From the NCBI RefSeq assembly GCF_051348905.1, contig NC_135238.1:92379988-92443987 (forward strand): a stretch of 64,000 nucleotides of DNA, given 5' to 3'. Position 1 is the first letter of the stretch. Each line of letters starts with the position of its first letter. The translations under genes were made by a program, and so were the position numbers. Below, piece after piece: positions 22,320 to 33,859 of the stretch. Under the pieces are notes generated by a model that was given only the letters and a program-made list of their open reading frames with translations, ran no database searches and had not been told where the DNA came from. This DNA is from Ranitomeya variabilis. Its lineage: Eukaryota > Chordata > Amphibia > Anura > Dendrobatidae.

Positions 22320-22624
22320 GGCTACGTTCACATTTGCGGTCCTCGCCGCAGCGTCGGGCGCCGCAGCGGCGCCGCATGCATCATGCGCCCCTATATTTAA
22401 CATGGGGGCGCATGTACATGCGGTGCACTTGCGTTTGGCGCCGCATGCGTCCCTGCGGCGCCCGCGTCGGGGCGCAGAGGACGCAGCAAGTTGCATTTTT
22501 GCTGCGTCCGAAATCAATGAAAAAAAGGACGCATGCGGCGCAAAACGCAGCGTTGTGCATGCGTTTTGCCGCGTTTTTGTTTGCGTTGTGCGCTGCAGCG
22601 CACAACGCAAATGTGAACGTAGCC
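22320..22624. mobile_element. PIF/Harbinger-like MITE, unit 15
   Basis: 305 bp, CTGCAG form. Confidence 0.9.
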
Positions 22625-22660
22625 TAAGATAGGAAGTTTGTTTTTCAGATGATGAAAACA

Positions 22661-22734
22661 AGGCACTGCTGAGATTCGAACTCAGGATCTCCTGTTTACT
22701 AGACAGGCGCTTTAACCAACTAAGCCACAGCACC
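22661..22734 (-). tRNA. tRNA-Thr-AGT: tRNA-Thr(AGT), unit 15
   Basis: No difference seen from the unit 1 gene. Confidence 0.96.
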
Positions 22735-23181
22735 ACAAGCTGGAAAGCCTATGAAATCTAGGGAAGATGTCAGCACCAATCAAAACTTTCAAGTGGTTAA
22801 CTTAGCAAGACAACATTGAGTTGAGTTTCATTCCATGCACACAGAAACGAGGAACAGGATGTAATTCTCAGTCATGAAGTCCAGCTTTAATTTGGGACTT
22901 ATTTTTCTTCCAAGTTATGACACAAAATAGGCGGATTGAAGGAATTCCACGGCAGGGCCAAAGGAGGAAAAATTAGGAATGATTGAAAAGTTGGTATTAA
23001 AACCCTGAGCACTGGTTTATTTCTTACAGAGTTTGCCCCAATCTAACTTTAAAAAATAGACACTGTAGGAGATAATATAAGGCCACTCTGACAAAAGCTG
23101 ACATAAAATCTTCAGAGAAAGCACACTGACTGGTAAAAATAATCATTACATCTTATCTCCTTAGCGCATGAGCGCCATGTA

Positions 23182-23263
23182 GACGAGGTGGCCGAGTGGT
23201 TAAGGCGATGGACTGCTAATCCATTGTGCTCTGCATGCATGGGTTCGAATCCCATCCTCGTCG
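23182..23263 (+). tRNA. tRNA-Ser-GCT: tRNA-Ser(GCT), unit 16
   Basis: No difference seen from the unit 1 gene. Confidence 0.97.
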
Positions 23264-23607
23264 GTTTAATCTGCTTGTTACACGTTGTATTGTTTTGATT
23301 TCTTTTCTAGCCCAAGCGGTAGATACTTCAAGCTTGAAAGTTTATCTTCCTTTTTAAGAAAGCTGCTATCAAACTTTGCAGAGTCAGAAGTGTAATTCCA
23401 CTGGTTTTATCTTTTAATGCTTGATGCATCCTTTATTCTCTAAAGAAAATTATATCATCTAATTCCTTTTTAAGCACTTCGACAGCAGAGATTTTTTTCT
23501 CTCAACTGCACTATGTTAGGACTGTGGTAAAGACAGGTTTAATGTCATACAAGAACAAAAGTCCTCTTTTTTTGGCTAAAATGGCCCAAACTGAGGTGAA
23601 GAAAGAA

Positions 23608-23681
23608 AAGCACTGCTGACATTCGAAATCAAGATTTTCTGTTTACTAAACAGGCGCTTTGACCAACTAAGCTAAAGACAA
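23608..23681 (-). pseudogene. tRNA-Thr(AGT) relic, unit 16
   Basis: Same decayed copy as in unit 1. Confidence 0.85.
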
Positions 23682-23834
23682 AATCCACTGGTTTTATGTT
23701 GTTATGCTTGATGCCATCTTCCTTCCTTTTTGGCCCCTATACAGAAGAAATTCTTAATCTCACAATTGCACTATCAGTAGAGACGCAGCCAAGGTAAATT
23801 TGAGGTTTTACGCAAGTGAAATTCCCATTTTTAA

Positions 23835-24139
23835 GGCTACGTTCACATTTGCGGTCCTCGCCGCAGCGTCGGGCGCCGCAGCGGCGCCGCATGCATCATG
23901 CGCCCCTATATTTAACATGGGGGCGCATGTACATGCGGTGCACTTGCGTTTGGCGCCGCATGCGTCCCTGCGGCGCCCGCGTCGGGGCGCAGAGGACGCA
24001 GCAAGTTGCATTTTTGCTGCGTCCGAAATCAATGAAAAAAAGGACGCATGCGGCGCAAAACGCAGCGTTGTGCATGCGTTTTGCCGCGTTTTTGTTTGCG
24101 TTGTGCGCTGCAGCGCACAACGCAAATGTGAACGTAGCC
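23835..24139. mobile_element. PIF/Harbinger-like MITE, unit 16
   Basis: 305 bp, CTGCAG form. The next two units lack the element. Confidence 0.9.
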
Positions 24140-24175
24140 TAAGATAGGAAGTTTGTTTTTCAGATGATGAAAACA

Positions 24176-24249
24176 AGGCACTGCTGAGATTCGAACTCAG
24201 GATCTCCTGTTTACTAGACAGGCGCTTTAACCAACTAAGCCACAGCACC
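24176..24249 (-). tRNA. tRNA-Thr-AGT: tRNA-Thr(AGT), unit 16
   Basis: Gene as in unit 1; its 5' flank has AGCCAATGAAATC, shared only with unit 22. Confidence 0.96.
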
Positions 24250-24696
24250 ACAAGCTGGAAAGCCAATGAAATCTAGGGAAGATGTCAGCACCAATCAAAA
24301 CTTTCAAGTGGTTAACTTAGCAAGACAACATTGAGTTGAGTTTCATTCCATGCACACAGAAACGAGGAACAGGATGTAATTCTCAGTCATGAAGTCCAGC
24401 TTTAATTTGGGACTTATTTTTCTTCCAAGTTATGACACAAAATAGGCGGATTGAAGGAATTCCACGGCAGGGCCAAAGGAGGAAAAATTAGGAATGATTG
24501 AAAAGTTGGTATTAAAACCCTGAGCACTGGTTTATTTCTTACAGAGTTTGCCCCATTCTAACTTTAAAAAATAGACACTGTAGGAGATAATATAAGGCCA
24601 CTCTGACAAAAGCTGACATAAAATCTTCAGAGAAAGCACACTGACTGGTAAAAATAATCATTACATCTTATCTCCTTAGCGCATGAGCGCCATGTA

Positions 24697-24778
24697 GACG
24701 AGGTGGCCGAGTGGTTAAGGCGATGGACTGCTAATCCATTGTGCTCTGCATGCATGGGTTCGAATCCCATCCTCGTCG
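24697..24778 (+). tRNA. tRNA-Ser-GCT: tRNA-Ser(GCT), unit 17 (short, MITE-less unit)
   Basis: No difference seen from the unit 1 gene. Confidence 0.97.
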
Positions 24779-25122
24779 GTTTAATCTGCTTGTTACACGT
24801 TGTATTGTTTTGATTTCTTTTCTAGCCCAAGCGGTAGATACTTCAAGCTTGAAAGTTTATCTTCCTTTTTAAGAAAGCTGCTATCAAACTTTGCAGAGTC
24901 AGAAGTGTAATTCCACTGGTTTTATCTTTTAATGCTTGATGCATCCTTTATTCTCTAAAGAAAATTATATCATCTAATTCCTTTTTAAGCACTTCGACAG
25001 CAGAGATTTTTTTCTCTCAACTGCACTATGTTAGGACTGTGGTAAAGACAGGTTTAATGTCATACAAGAACAAAAGTCCTCTTTTTTTGGCTAAAATGGC
25101 CCAAACTGAGGTGAAGAAAGAA

Positions 25123-25196
25123 AAGCACTGCTGACATTCGAAATCAAGATTTTCTGTTTACTAAACAGGCGCTTTGACCAACTAAGCTAAAGGACA
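25123..25196 (-). pseudogene. tRNA-Thr(AGT) relic, unit 17
   Basis: As unit 1, with the extra G and CCACCGG in the flank that mark MITE-less units. Confidence 0.85.
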
Positions 25197-25347
25197 AAAT
25201 CCACCGGTTTTATGTTGTTATGCTTGATGCCATCTTCCTTCCTTTTTGGCCCCTATACAGAAGAAATTCTTAATCTCACAATTGCACTATCAGTAGAGAC
25301 GCAGCCAAGGTAAATTTGAGGTTTTACGCAAGTGAAATTCCCATTTT

Positions 25348-25350
25348 TAA
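25348..25350. other. Unoccupied MITE target site (TAA), unit 17
   Basis: CCATTTTTAAGATAGG is continuous here, where other units have TAA-MITE-TAA. Equivalent sites are at 26556, 33824 and 35032. No footprint is seen, so these units either predate the insertion or underwent a precise excision. Confidence 0.9.
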
Positions 25351-25383
25351 GATAGGAAGTTTGTTTTTCAGATGATGAAAACA

Positions 25384-25457
25384 AGGCACTGCTGAGATTC
25401 AAACTCAGGATCTCCTGTTTACTAGACAGGCGCTTTAACCAACTAAGCCACAGCACC
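25384..25457 (-). tRNA. tRNA-Thr-AGT: tRNA-Thr(AGT), unit 17, T-loop variant
   Basis: The T loop is TTTGAAT instead of TTCGAAT (C56 to T). This base is nearly invariant: it pairs with G19 and is part of the B box. Transcription and folding are likely weakened. The MITE is absent and the TAA target is present once at 25348-25350. Confidence 0.88.
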
Positions 25458-25904
25458 ACAAGCTGGAAAGCCTATGAAATCTAGGGAAGATGTCAGCACC
25501 AATCAAAACTTTCAAGTGGTTAACTTAGCAAGACAACATTGAGTTGAGTTTCATTCCATGCACACAGAAACGAGGAACAGGATGTAATTCTCAGTCATGA
25601 AGTCCAGCTTTAATTTGGGACTTATTTTTCTTCCAAGTTATGACACAAAATAGGCGGATTGAAGGAATTCCACGGCAGGGCCAAAGGAGGAAAAATTAGG
25701 AATGATTGAAAAGTTGGTATTAAAACCCTGAGCACTGGTTTATTTCTTACAGAGTTTGCCCCATTCTAACTTTAAAAAATAGACACTGTAGGAGATAATA
25801 TAAGGCCACTCTGACAAAAGCTGACATAAAATCTTCAGAGAAAGCACACTGACTGGTAAAAATAATCATTACATCTTATCTCCTTAGCGCATGAGCGCCA
25901 TGTA

Positions 25905-25986
25905 GACGAGGTGGCCGAGTGGTTAAGGCGATGGACTGCTAATCCATTGTGCTCTGCATGCATGGGTTCGAATCCCATCCTCGTCG
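25905..25986 (+). tRNA. tRNA-Ser-GCT: tRNA-Ser(GCT), unit 18 (short, MITE-less unit)
   Basis: No difference seen from the unit 1 gene. Confidence 0.97.
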
Positions 25987-26330
25987 GTTTAATCTGCTTG
26001 TTACACGTTGTATTGTTTTGATTTCTTTTCTAGCCCAAGCGGTAGATACTTCAAGCTTGAAAGTTTATCTTCCTTTTTAAGAAAGCTGCTATCAAACTTT
26101 GCAGAGTCAGAAGTGTAATTCCACTGGTTTTATCTTTTAATGCTTGATGCATCCTTTATTCTCTAAAGAAAATTATATCATCTAATTCCTTTTTAAGCAC
26201 TTCGACAGCAGAGATTTTTTTCTCTCAACTGCACTATGTTAGGACTGTGGTAAAGACAGGTTTAATGTCATACAAGAACAAAAGTCCTCTTTTTTTGGCT
26301 AAAATGGCCCAAACTGAGGTGAAGAAAGAA

Positions 26331-26404
26331 AAGCACTGCTGACATTCGAAATCAAGATTTTCTGTTTACTAAACAGGCGCTTTGACCAACTAAGCTAAAG
26401 GACA
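26331..26404 (-). pseudogene. tRNA-Thr(AGT) relic, unit 18
   Basis: Flank as in unit 17. Confidence 0.85.
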
Positions 26405-26591
26405 AAATCCACCGGTTTTATGTTGTTATGCTTGATGCCATCTTCCTTCCTTTTTGGCCCCTATACAGAAGAAATTCTTAATCTCACAATTGCACTATCA
26501 GTAGAGACGCAGCCAAGGTAAATTTGAGGTTTTACGCAAGTGAAATTCCCATTTTTAAGATAGGAAGTTTGTTTTTCAGATGATGAAAACA

Positions 26592-26665
26592 AGGCACTGC
26601 TGAGATTCGAACTCAGGATCTCCTGTTTACTAGACAGGCGCTTTAACCAACTAAGCCACAGCACC
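26592..26665 (-). tRNA. tRNA-Thr-AGT: tRNA-Thr(AGT), unit 18
   Basis: Gene as in unit 1. MITE-less unit; single TAA target at 26556-26558. Confidence 0.96.
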
Positions 26666-27112
26666 ACAAGCTGGAAAGCCTATGAAATCTAGGGAAGATG
26701 TCAGCACCAATCAAAACTTTCAAGTGGTTAACTTAGCAAGACAACATTGAGTTGAGTTTCATTCCATGCACACAGAAACGAGGAACAGGATGTAATTCTC
26801 AGTCATGAAGTCCAGCTTTAATTTGGGACTTATTTTTCTTCCAAGTTATGACACAAAATAGGCGGATTGAAGGAATTCCACGGCAGGGCCAAAGGAGGAA
26901 AAATTAGGAATGATTGAAAAGTTGGTATTAAAACCCTGAGCACTGGTTTATTTCTTACAGAGTTTGCCCCAATCTAACTTTAAAAAATAGACACTGTAGG
27001 AGATAATATAAGGCCACTCTGACAAAAGCTGACATAAAATCTTCAGAGAAAGCACACTGACTGGTAAAAATAATCATTACATCTTATCTCCTTAGCGCAT
27101 GAGCGCCATGTA

Positions 27113-27194
27113 GACGAGGTGGCCGAGTGGTTAAGGCGATGGACTGCTAATCCATTGTGCTCTGCATGCATGGGTTCGAATCCCATCCTCGTCG
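27113..27194 (+). tRNA. tRNA-Ser-GCT: tRNA-Ser(GCT), unit 19
   Basis: No difference seen from the unit 1 gene. Confidence 0.97.
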
Positions 27195-27538
27195 GTTTAA
27201 TCTGCTTGTTACACGTTGTATTGTTTTGATTTCTTTTCTAGCCCAAGCGGTAGATACTTCAAGCTTGAAAGTTTATCTTCCTTTTTAAGAAAGCTGCTAT
27301 CAAACTTTGCAGAGTCAGAAGTGTAATTCCACTGGTTTTATCTTTTAATGCTTGATGCATCCTTTATTCTCTAAAGAAAATTATATCATCTAATTCCTTT
27401 TTAAGCACTTCGACAGCAGAGATTTTTTTCTCTCAACTGCACTATGTTAGGACTGTGGTAAAGACAGGTTTAATGTCATACAAGAACAAAAGTCCTCTTT
27501 TTTTGGCTAAAATGGCCCAAACTGAGGTGAAGAAAGAA

Positions 27539-27612
27539 AAGCACTGCTGACATTCGAAATCAAGATTTTCTGTTTACTAAACAGGCGCTTTGACCAACTA
27601 AGCTAAAGACAA
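27539..27612 (-). pseudogene. tRNA-Thr(AGT) relic, unit 19
   Basis: Same decayed copy as in unit 1. Confidence 0.85.
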
Positions 27613-27765
27613 AATCCACTGGTTTTATGTTGTTATGCTTGATGCCATCTTCCTTCCTTTTTGGCCCCTATACAGAAGAAATTCTTAATCTCACAATTGC
27701 ACTATCAGTAGAGACGCAGCCAAGGTAAATTTGAGGTTTTACGCAAGTGAAATTCCCATTTTTAA

Positions 27766-28070
27766 GGCTACGTTCACATTTGCGGTCCTCGCCGCAGCGT
27801 CGGGCGCCGCAGCGGCGCCGCATGCATCATGCGCCCCTATATTTAACATGGGGGCGCATGTACATGCGGTGCACTTGCGTTTGGCGCCGCATGCGTCCCT
27901 GCGGCGCCCGCGTCGGGGCGCAGAGGACGCAGCAAGTTGCATTTTTGCTGCGTCCGAAATCAATGAAAAAAAGGACGCATGCGGCGCAAAACGCAGCGTT
28001 GTGCATGCGTTTTGCCGCGTTTTTGTTTGCGTTGTGCGCTGCGGCGCACAACGCAAATGTGAACGTAGCC
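27766..28070. mobile_element. PIF/Harbinger-like MITE, unit 19
   Basis: 305 bp, as unit 1; first copy after the two MITE-less units. Confidence 0.9.
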
Positions 28071-28106
28071 TAAGATAGGAAGTTTGTTTTTCAGATGATG
28101 AAAACA

Positions 28107-28180
28107 AGGCACTGCTGAGATTCGAACTCAGGATCTCCTGTTTACTAGACAGGCGCTTTAACCAACTAAGCCACAGCACC
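28107..28180 (-). tRNA. tRNA-Thr-AGT: tRNA-Thr(AGT), unit 19
   Basis: No difference seen from the unit 1 gene. Confidence 0.96.
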
Positions 28181-28627
28181 ACAAGCTGGAAAGCCTACGA
28201 AATCTAGGGAAGATGTCAGCACCAATCAAAACTTTCAAGTGGTTAACTTAGCAAGACAACATTGAGTTGAGTTTCATTCCATGCACACAGAAACGAGGAA
28301 CAGGATGTAATTCTCAGTCATGAAGTCCAGCTTTAATTTGGGACTTTTTTTTCTTCCAAGTTATGACACAAAATAGGCGGATTGAAGGAATTCCACGGCA
28401 GGGCCTAAGGAGGAAAAATTAGGAATGATTGAAAAGTTGGTATTAAAACCCTGAGCACTGGTTTATTTCTTACAGAGTTTGCCCCAATCTAACTTTAAAA
28501 AATAGACACTGTAGGAGATAATATAAGGCCACTCTGACAAAAGCTGACATAAAATCTTCAGAGAAAGCACACTGACTGGTAAAAATAATCATTACATCTT
28601 ATCTCCTTAGCGCATGAGCGCCATGTA

Positions 28628-28709
28628 GACGAGGTGGCCGAGTGGTTAAGGCGATGGACTGCTAATCTATTGTGCTCTGCATGCATGGGTTCGAATCCCA
28701 TCCTCGTCG
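28628..28709 (+). tRNA. tRNA-Ser-GCT: tRNA-Ser(GCT), unit 20, G-T wobble variant
   Basis: Same position-41 T as unit 14, its partner in the 8476-bp duplication. Confidence 0.95.
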
Positions 28710-29053
28710 GTTTAATCTGCTTGTTACACGTTGTATTGTTTTGATTTCTTTTCTAGCCCAAGCGGTAGATACTTCAAGCTTGAAAGTTTATCTTCCTTTT
28801 TAAGAAAGCTGCTATCAAACTTTGCAGAGTCAGAAGTGTAATTCCACTGGTTTTATCTTTTAATGCTTGATGCATCCTTTATTCTCTAAAGAAAATTATA
28901 TCATCTAATTCCTTTTTAAGCACTTCGACAGCAGAGATTTTTTTCTCTCAACTGCACTATGTTAGGACTGTGGTAAAGACAGGTTTAATGTCATACAAGA
29001 ACAAAAGTCCTCTTTTTTTGGCTAAAATGGCCCAAACTGAGGTGAAGAAAGAA

Positions 29054-29127
29054 AAGCACTGCTGACATTCGAAATCAAGATTTTCTGTTTACTAAACAGG
29101 CGCTTTGACCAACTAAGCTAAAGACAA
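29054..29127 (-). pseudogene. tRNA-Thr(AGT) relic, unit 20
   Basis: Same decayed copy as in unit 1. Confidence 0.85.
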
Positions 29128-29280
29128 AATCCACTGGTTTTATGTTGTTATGCTTGATGCCATCTTCCTTCCTTTTTGGCCCCTATACAGAAGAAATTCT
29201 TAATCTCACAATTGCACTATCAGTAGAGACGCAGCCAAGGTAAATTTGAGGTTTTACGCAAGTGAAATTCCCATTTTTAA

Positions 29281-29585
29281 GGCTACGTTCACATTTGCGG
29301 TCCTCGCCGCAGCGTCGGGCGCCGCAGCGGCGCCGCATGCATCATGCGCCCCTATATTTAACATGGGGGCGCATGTACATGCGGTGCACTTGCGTTTGGC
29401 GCCGCATGCGTCCCTGCGGCGCCCGCGTCGGGGCGCAGAGGACGCAGCAAGTTGCATTTTTGCTGCGTCCGAAATCAATGAAAAAAAGGACGCATGCGGC
29501 GCAAAACGCAGCGTTGTGCATGCGTTTTGCCGCGTTTTTGTTTGCGTTGTGCGCTGCAGCGCACAACGCAAATGTGAACGTAGCC
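29281..29585. mobile_element. PIF/Harbinger-like MITE, unit 20
   Basis: 305 bp, CTGCAG form. Confidence 0.9.
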
Positions 29586-29621
29586 TAAGATAGGAAGTTT
29601 GTTTTTCAGATGATGAAAACA

Positions 29622-29695
29622 AGGCACTGCTGAGATTCGAACTCAGGATCTCCTGTTTACTAGACAGGCGCTTTAACCAACTAAGCCACAGCACC
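29622..29695 (-). tRNA. tRNA-Thr-AGT: tRNA-Thr(AGT), unit 20
   Basis: No difference seen from the unit 1 gene. Confidence 0.96.
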
Positions 29696-30142
29696 ACAAG
29701 CTGGAAAGCCTATGAAATCTAGGGAAGATGTCAGCACCAATCAAAACTTTCAAGTGGTTAACTTAGCAAGACAACATTGAGTTGAGTTTCATTCCATGCA
29801 CACAGAAACGAGGAACAGGATGTAATTCTCAGTCATGAAGTCCAGCTTTAATTTGGGACTTATTTTTCTTCCAAGTTATGACACAAAATAGGCGGATTGA
29901 AGGAATTCCACGGCAGGGCCAAAGGAGGAAAAATTAGGAATGATTGAAAAGTTGGTATTAAAACCCTGAGCACTGGTTTATTTCTTACAGAGTTTGCCCC
30001 AATCTAACTTTAAAAAATAGACACTGTAGGAGATAATATAAGGCCACTCTGACAAAAGCTGACATAAAATCTTCAGAGAAAGCACACTGACTGGTAAAAA
30101 TAATCATTACATCTTATCTCCTTAGCGCATGAGCGCCATGTA

Positions 30143-30224
30143 GACGAGGTGGCCGAGTGGTTAAGGCGATGGACTGCTAATCCATTGTGCTCTGCATGCA
30201 TGGGTTCGAATCCCATCCTCGTCG
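30143..30224 (+). tRNA. tRNA-Ser-GCT: tRNA-Ser(GCT), unit 21
   Basis: No difference seen from the unit 1 gene. Confidence 0.97.
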
Positions 30225-30568
30225 GTTTAATCTGCTTGTTACACGTTGTATTGTTTTGATTTCTTTTCTAGCCCAAGCGGTAGATACTTCAAGCTTGAAA
30301 GTTTATCTTCCTTTTTAAGAAAGCTGCTATCAAACTTTGCAGAGTCAGAAGTGTAATTCCACTGGTTTTATCTTTTAATGCTTGATGCATCCTTTATTCT
30401 CTAAAGAAAATTATATCATCTAATTCCTTTTTAAGCACTTCGACAGCAGAGATTTTTTTCTCTCAACTGCACTATGTTAGGACTGTGGTAAAGACAGGTT
30501 TAATGTCATACAAGAACAAAAGTCCTCTTTTTTTGGCTAAAATGGCCCAAACTGAGGTGAAGAAAGAA

Positions 30569-30642
30569 AAGCACTGCTGACATTCGAAATCAAGATTTTC
30601 TGTTTACTAAACAGGCGCTTTGACCAACTAAGCTAAAGACAA
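30569..30642 (-). pseudogene. tRNA-Thr(AGT) relic, unit 21
   Basis: Same decayed copy as in unit 1. Confidence 0.85.
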
Positions 30643-30795
30643 AATCCACTGGTTTTATGTTGTTATGCTTGATGCCATCTTCCTTCCTTTTTGGCCCCTA
30701 TACAGAAGAAATTCTTAATCTCACAATTGCACTATCAGTAGAGACGCAGCCAAGGTAAATTTGAGGTTTTACGCAAGTGAAATTCCCATTTTTAA

Positions 30796-31100
30796 GGCTA
30801 CGTTCACATTTGCGGTCCTCGCCGCAGCGTCGGGCGCCGCAGCGGCGCCGCATGCATCATGCGCCCCTATATTTAACATGGGGGCGCATGTACATGCGGT
30901 GCACTTGCGTTTGGCGCCGCATGCGTCCCTGCGGCGCCCGCGTCGGGGCGCAGAGGACGCAGCAAGTTGCATTTTTGCTGCGTCCGAAATCAATGAAAAA
31001 AAGGACGCATGCGGCGCAAAACGCAGCGTTGTGCATGCGTTTTGCCGCGTTTTTGTTTGCGTTGTGCGCTGCAGCGCACAACGCAAATGTGAACGTAGCC
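30796..31100. mobile_element. PIF/Harbinger-like MITE, unit 21
   Basis: 305 bp, CTGCAG form. Confidence 0.9.
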
Positions 31101-31136
31101 TAAGATAGGAAGTTTGTTTTTCAGATGATGAAAACA

Positions 31137-31210
31137 AGGCACTGCTGAGATTCGAACTCAGGATCTCCTGTTTACTAGACAGGCGCTTTAACCAACTAAG
31201 CCACAGCACC
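31137..31210 (-). tRNA. tRNA-Thr-AGT: tRNA-Thr(AGT), unit 21
   Basis: No difference seen from the unit 1 gene. Confidence 0.96.
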
Positions 31211-31657
31211 ACAAGCTGGAAAGCCTATGAAATCTAGGGAAGATGTCAGCACCAATCAAAACTTTCAAGTGGTTAACTTAGCAAGACAACATTGAGTTGA
31301 GTTTCATTCCATGCACACAGAAACGAGGAACAGGATGTAATTCTCAGTCATGAAGTCCAGCTTTAATTTGGGACTTATTTTTCTTCCAAGTTATGACACA
31401 AAATAGGCGGATTGAAGGAATTCCACGGCAGGGCCAAAGGAGGAAAAATTAGGAATGATTGAAAAGTTGGTATTAAAACCCTGAGCACTGGTTTATTTCT
31501 TACAGAGTTTGCCCCAATCTAACTTTAAAAAATAGACACTGTAGGAGATAATATAAGGCCACTCTGACAAAAGCTGACATAAAATCTTCAGAGAAAGCAC
31601 ACTGACTGGTAAAAATAATCATTACATCTTATCTCCTTAGCGCATGAGCGCCATGTA

Positions 31658-31739
31658 GACGAGGTGGCCGAGTGGTTAAGGCGATGGACTGCTAATCCAT
31701 TGTGCTCTGCATGCATGGGTTCGAATCCCATCCTCGTCG
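31658..31739 (+). tRNA. tRNA-Ser-GCT: tRNA-Ser(GCT), unit 22
   Basis: No difference seen from the unit 1 gene. Confidence 0.97.
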
Positions 31740-32083
31740 GTTTAATCTGCTTGTTACACGTTGTATTGTTTTGATTTCTTTTCTAGCCCAAGCGGTAGAT
31801 ACTTCAAGCTTGAAAGTTTATCTTCCTTTTTAAGAAAGCTGCTATCAAACTTTGCAGAGTCAGAAGTGTAATTCCACTGGTTTTATCTTTTAATGCTTGA
31901 TGCATCCTTTATTCTCTAAAGAAAATTATATCATCTAATTCCTTTTTAAGCACTTCGACAGCAGAGATTTTTTTCTCTCAACTGCACTATGTTAGGACTG
32001 TGGTAAAGACAGGTTTAATGTCATACAAGAACAAAAGTCCTCTTTTTTTGGCTAAAATGGCCCAAACTGAGGTGAAGAAAGAA

Positions 32084-32157
32084 AAGCACTGCTGACATTC
32101 GAAATCAAGATTTTCTGTTTACTAAACAGGCGCTTTGACCAACTAAGCTAAAGACAA
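32084..32157 (-). pseudogene. tRNA-Thr(AGT) relic, unit 22
   Basis: Same decayed copy as in unit 1. Confidence 0.85.
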
Positions 32158-32310
32158 AATCCACTGGTTTTATGTTGTTATGCTTGATGCCATCTTCCTT
32201 CCTTTTTGGCCCCTATACAGAAGAAATTCTTAATCTCACAATTGCACTATCAGTAGAGACGCAGCCAAGGTAAATTTGAGGTTTTACGCAAGTGAAATTC
32301 CCATTTTTAA

Positions 32311-32615
32311 GGCTACGTTCACATTTGCGGTCCTCGCCGCAGCGTCGGGCGCCGCAGCGGCGCCGCATGCATCATGCGCCCCTATATTTAACATGGGGGC
32401 GCATGTACATGCGGTGCACTTGCGTTTGGCGCCGCATGCGTCCCTGCGGCGCCCGCGTCGGGGCGCAGAGGACGCAGCAAGTTGCATTTTTGCTGCGTCC
32501 GAAATCAATGAAAAAAAGGACGCATGCGGCGCAAAACGCAGCGTTGTGCATGCGTTTTGCCGCGTTTTTGTTTGCGTTGTGCGCTGCAGCGCACAACGCA
32601 AATGTGAACGTAGCC
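32311..32615. mobile_element. PIF/Harbinger-like MITE, unit 22 (last copy)
   Basis: 305 bp, CTGCAG form. None in array B. Confidence 0.9.
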
Positions 32616-32651
32616 TAAGATAGGAAGTTTGTTTTTCAGATGATGAAAACA

Positions 32652-32725
32652 AGGCACTGCTGAGATTCGAACTCAGGATCTCCTGTTTACTAGACAGGCG
32701 CTTTAACCAACTAAGCCACAGCACC
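32652..32725 (-). tRNA. tRNA-Thr-AGT: tRNA-Thr(AGT), unit 22
   Basis: Gene as in unit 1; shares the AGCCAATGAAATC flank with unit 16. Confidence 0.96.
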
Positions 32726-33172
32726 ACAAGCTGGAAAGCCAATGAAATCTAGGGAAGATGTCAGCACCAATCAAAACTTTCAAGTGGTTAACTTAGCAAG
32801 ACAACATTGAGTTGAGTTTCATTCCATGCACACAGAAACGAGGAACAGGATGTAATTCTCAGTCATGAAGTCCAGCTTTAATTTGGGACTTATTTTTCTT
32901 CCAAGTTATGACACAAAATAGGCGGATTGAAGGAATTCCACGGCAGGGCCAAAGGAGGAAAAATTAGGAATGATTGAAAAGTTGGTATTAAAACCCTGAG
33001 CACTGGTTTATTTCTTACAGAGTTTGCCCCATTCTAACTTTAAAAAATAGACACTGTAGGAGATAATATAAGGCCACTCTGACAAAAGCTGACATAAAAT
33101 CTTCAGAGAAAGCACACTGACTGGTAAAAATAATCATTACATCTTATCTCCTTAGCGCATGAGCGCCATGTA

Positions 33173-33254
33173 GACGAGGTGGCCGAGTGGTTAAGGCGAT
33201 GGACTGCTAATCCATTGTGCTCTGCATGCATGGGTTCGAATCCCATCCTCGTCG
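33173..33254 (+). tRNA. tRNA-Ser-GCT: tRNA-Ser(GCT), unit 23 (short, MITE-less unit)
   Basis: No difference seen from the unit 1 gene. Confidence 0.97.
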
Positions 33255-33598
33255 GTTTAATCTGCTTGTTACACGTTGTATTGTTTTGATTTCTTTTCTA
33301 GCCCAAGCGGTAGATACTTCAAGCTTGAAAGTTTATCTTCCTTTTTAAGAAAGCTGCTATCAAACTTTGCAGAGTCAGAAGTGTAATTCCACTGGTTTTA
33401 TCTTTTAATGCTTGATGCATCCTTTATTCTCTAAAGAAAATTATATCATCTAATTCCTTTTTAAGCACTTCGACAGCAGAGATTTTTTTCTCTCAACTGC
33501 ACTATGTTAGGACTGTGGTAAAGACAGGTTTAATGTCATACAAGAACAAAAGTCCTCTTTTTTTGGCTAAAATGGCCCAAACTGAGGTGAAGAAAGAA

Positions 33599-33672
33599 AA
33601 GCACTGCTGACATTCGAAATCAAGATTTTCTGTTTACTAAACAGGCGCTTTGACCAACTAAGCTAAAGGACA
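33599..33672 (-). pseudogene. tRNA-Thr(AGT) relic, unit 23
   Basis: Flank as in unit 17. Confidence 0.85.
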
Positions 33673-33859
33673 AAATCCACCGGTTTTATGTTGTTATGCT
33701 TGATGCCATCTTCCTTCCTTTTTGGCCCCTATACAGAAGAAATTCTTAATCTCACAATTGCACTATCAGTAGAGACGCAGCCAAGGTAAATTTGAGGTTT
33801 TACGCAAGTGAAATTCCCATTTTTAAGATAGGAAGTTTGTTTTTCAGATGATGAAAACA

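Larger units (their letters stand above)
19705..28180. repeat. Higher-order repeat in array A, left copy (offset 8476 bp)
   Basis: Units 14-18 recur as units 20-24 with the same order of lengths (1515, 1515, 1515, 1208, 1208) and the same private variants: the Ser gene with TCTAT in the anticodon stem (20152 and 28628), the AGCCAATGAAATC flank (about 24262 and 32738), the Thr gene with TTTGAAT (25384 and 33860) and MITE-less units with CCACCGG. All pairs are 8476 bp apart. Unit 19 completes the period. Exact breakpoints cannot be fixed by eye. Confidence 0.9.
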
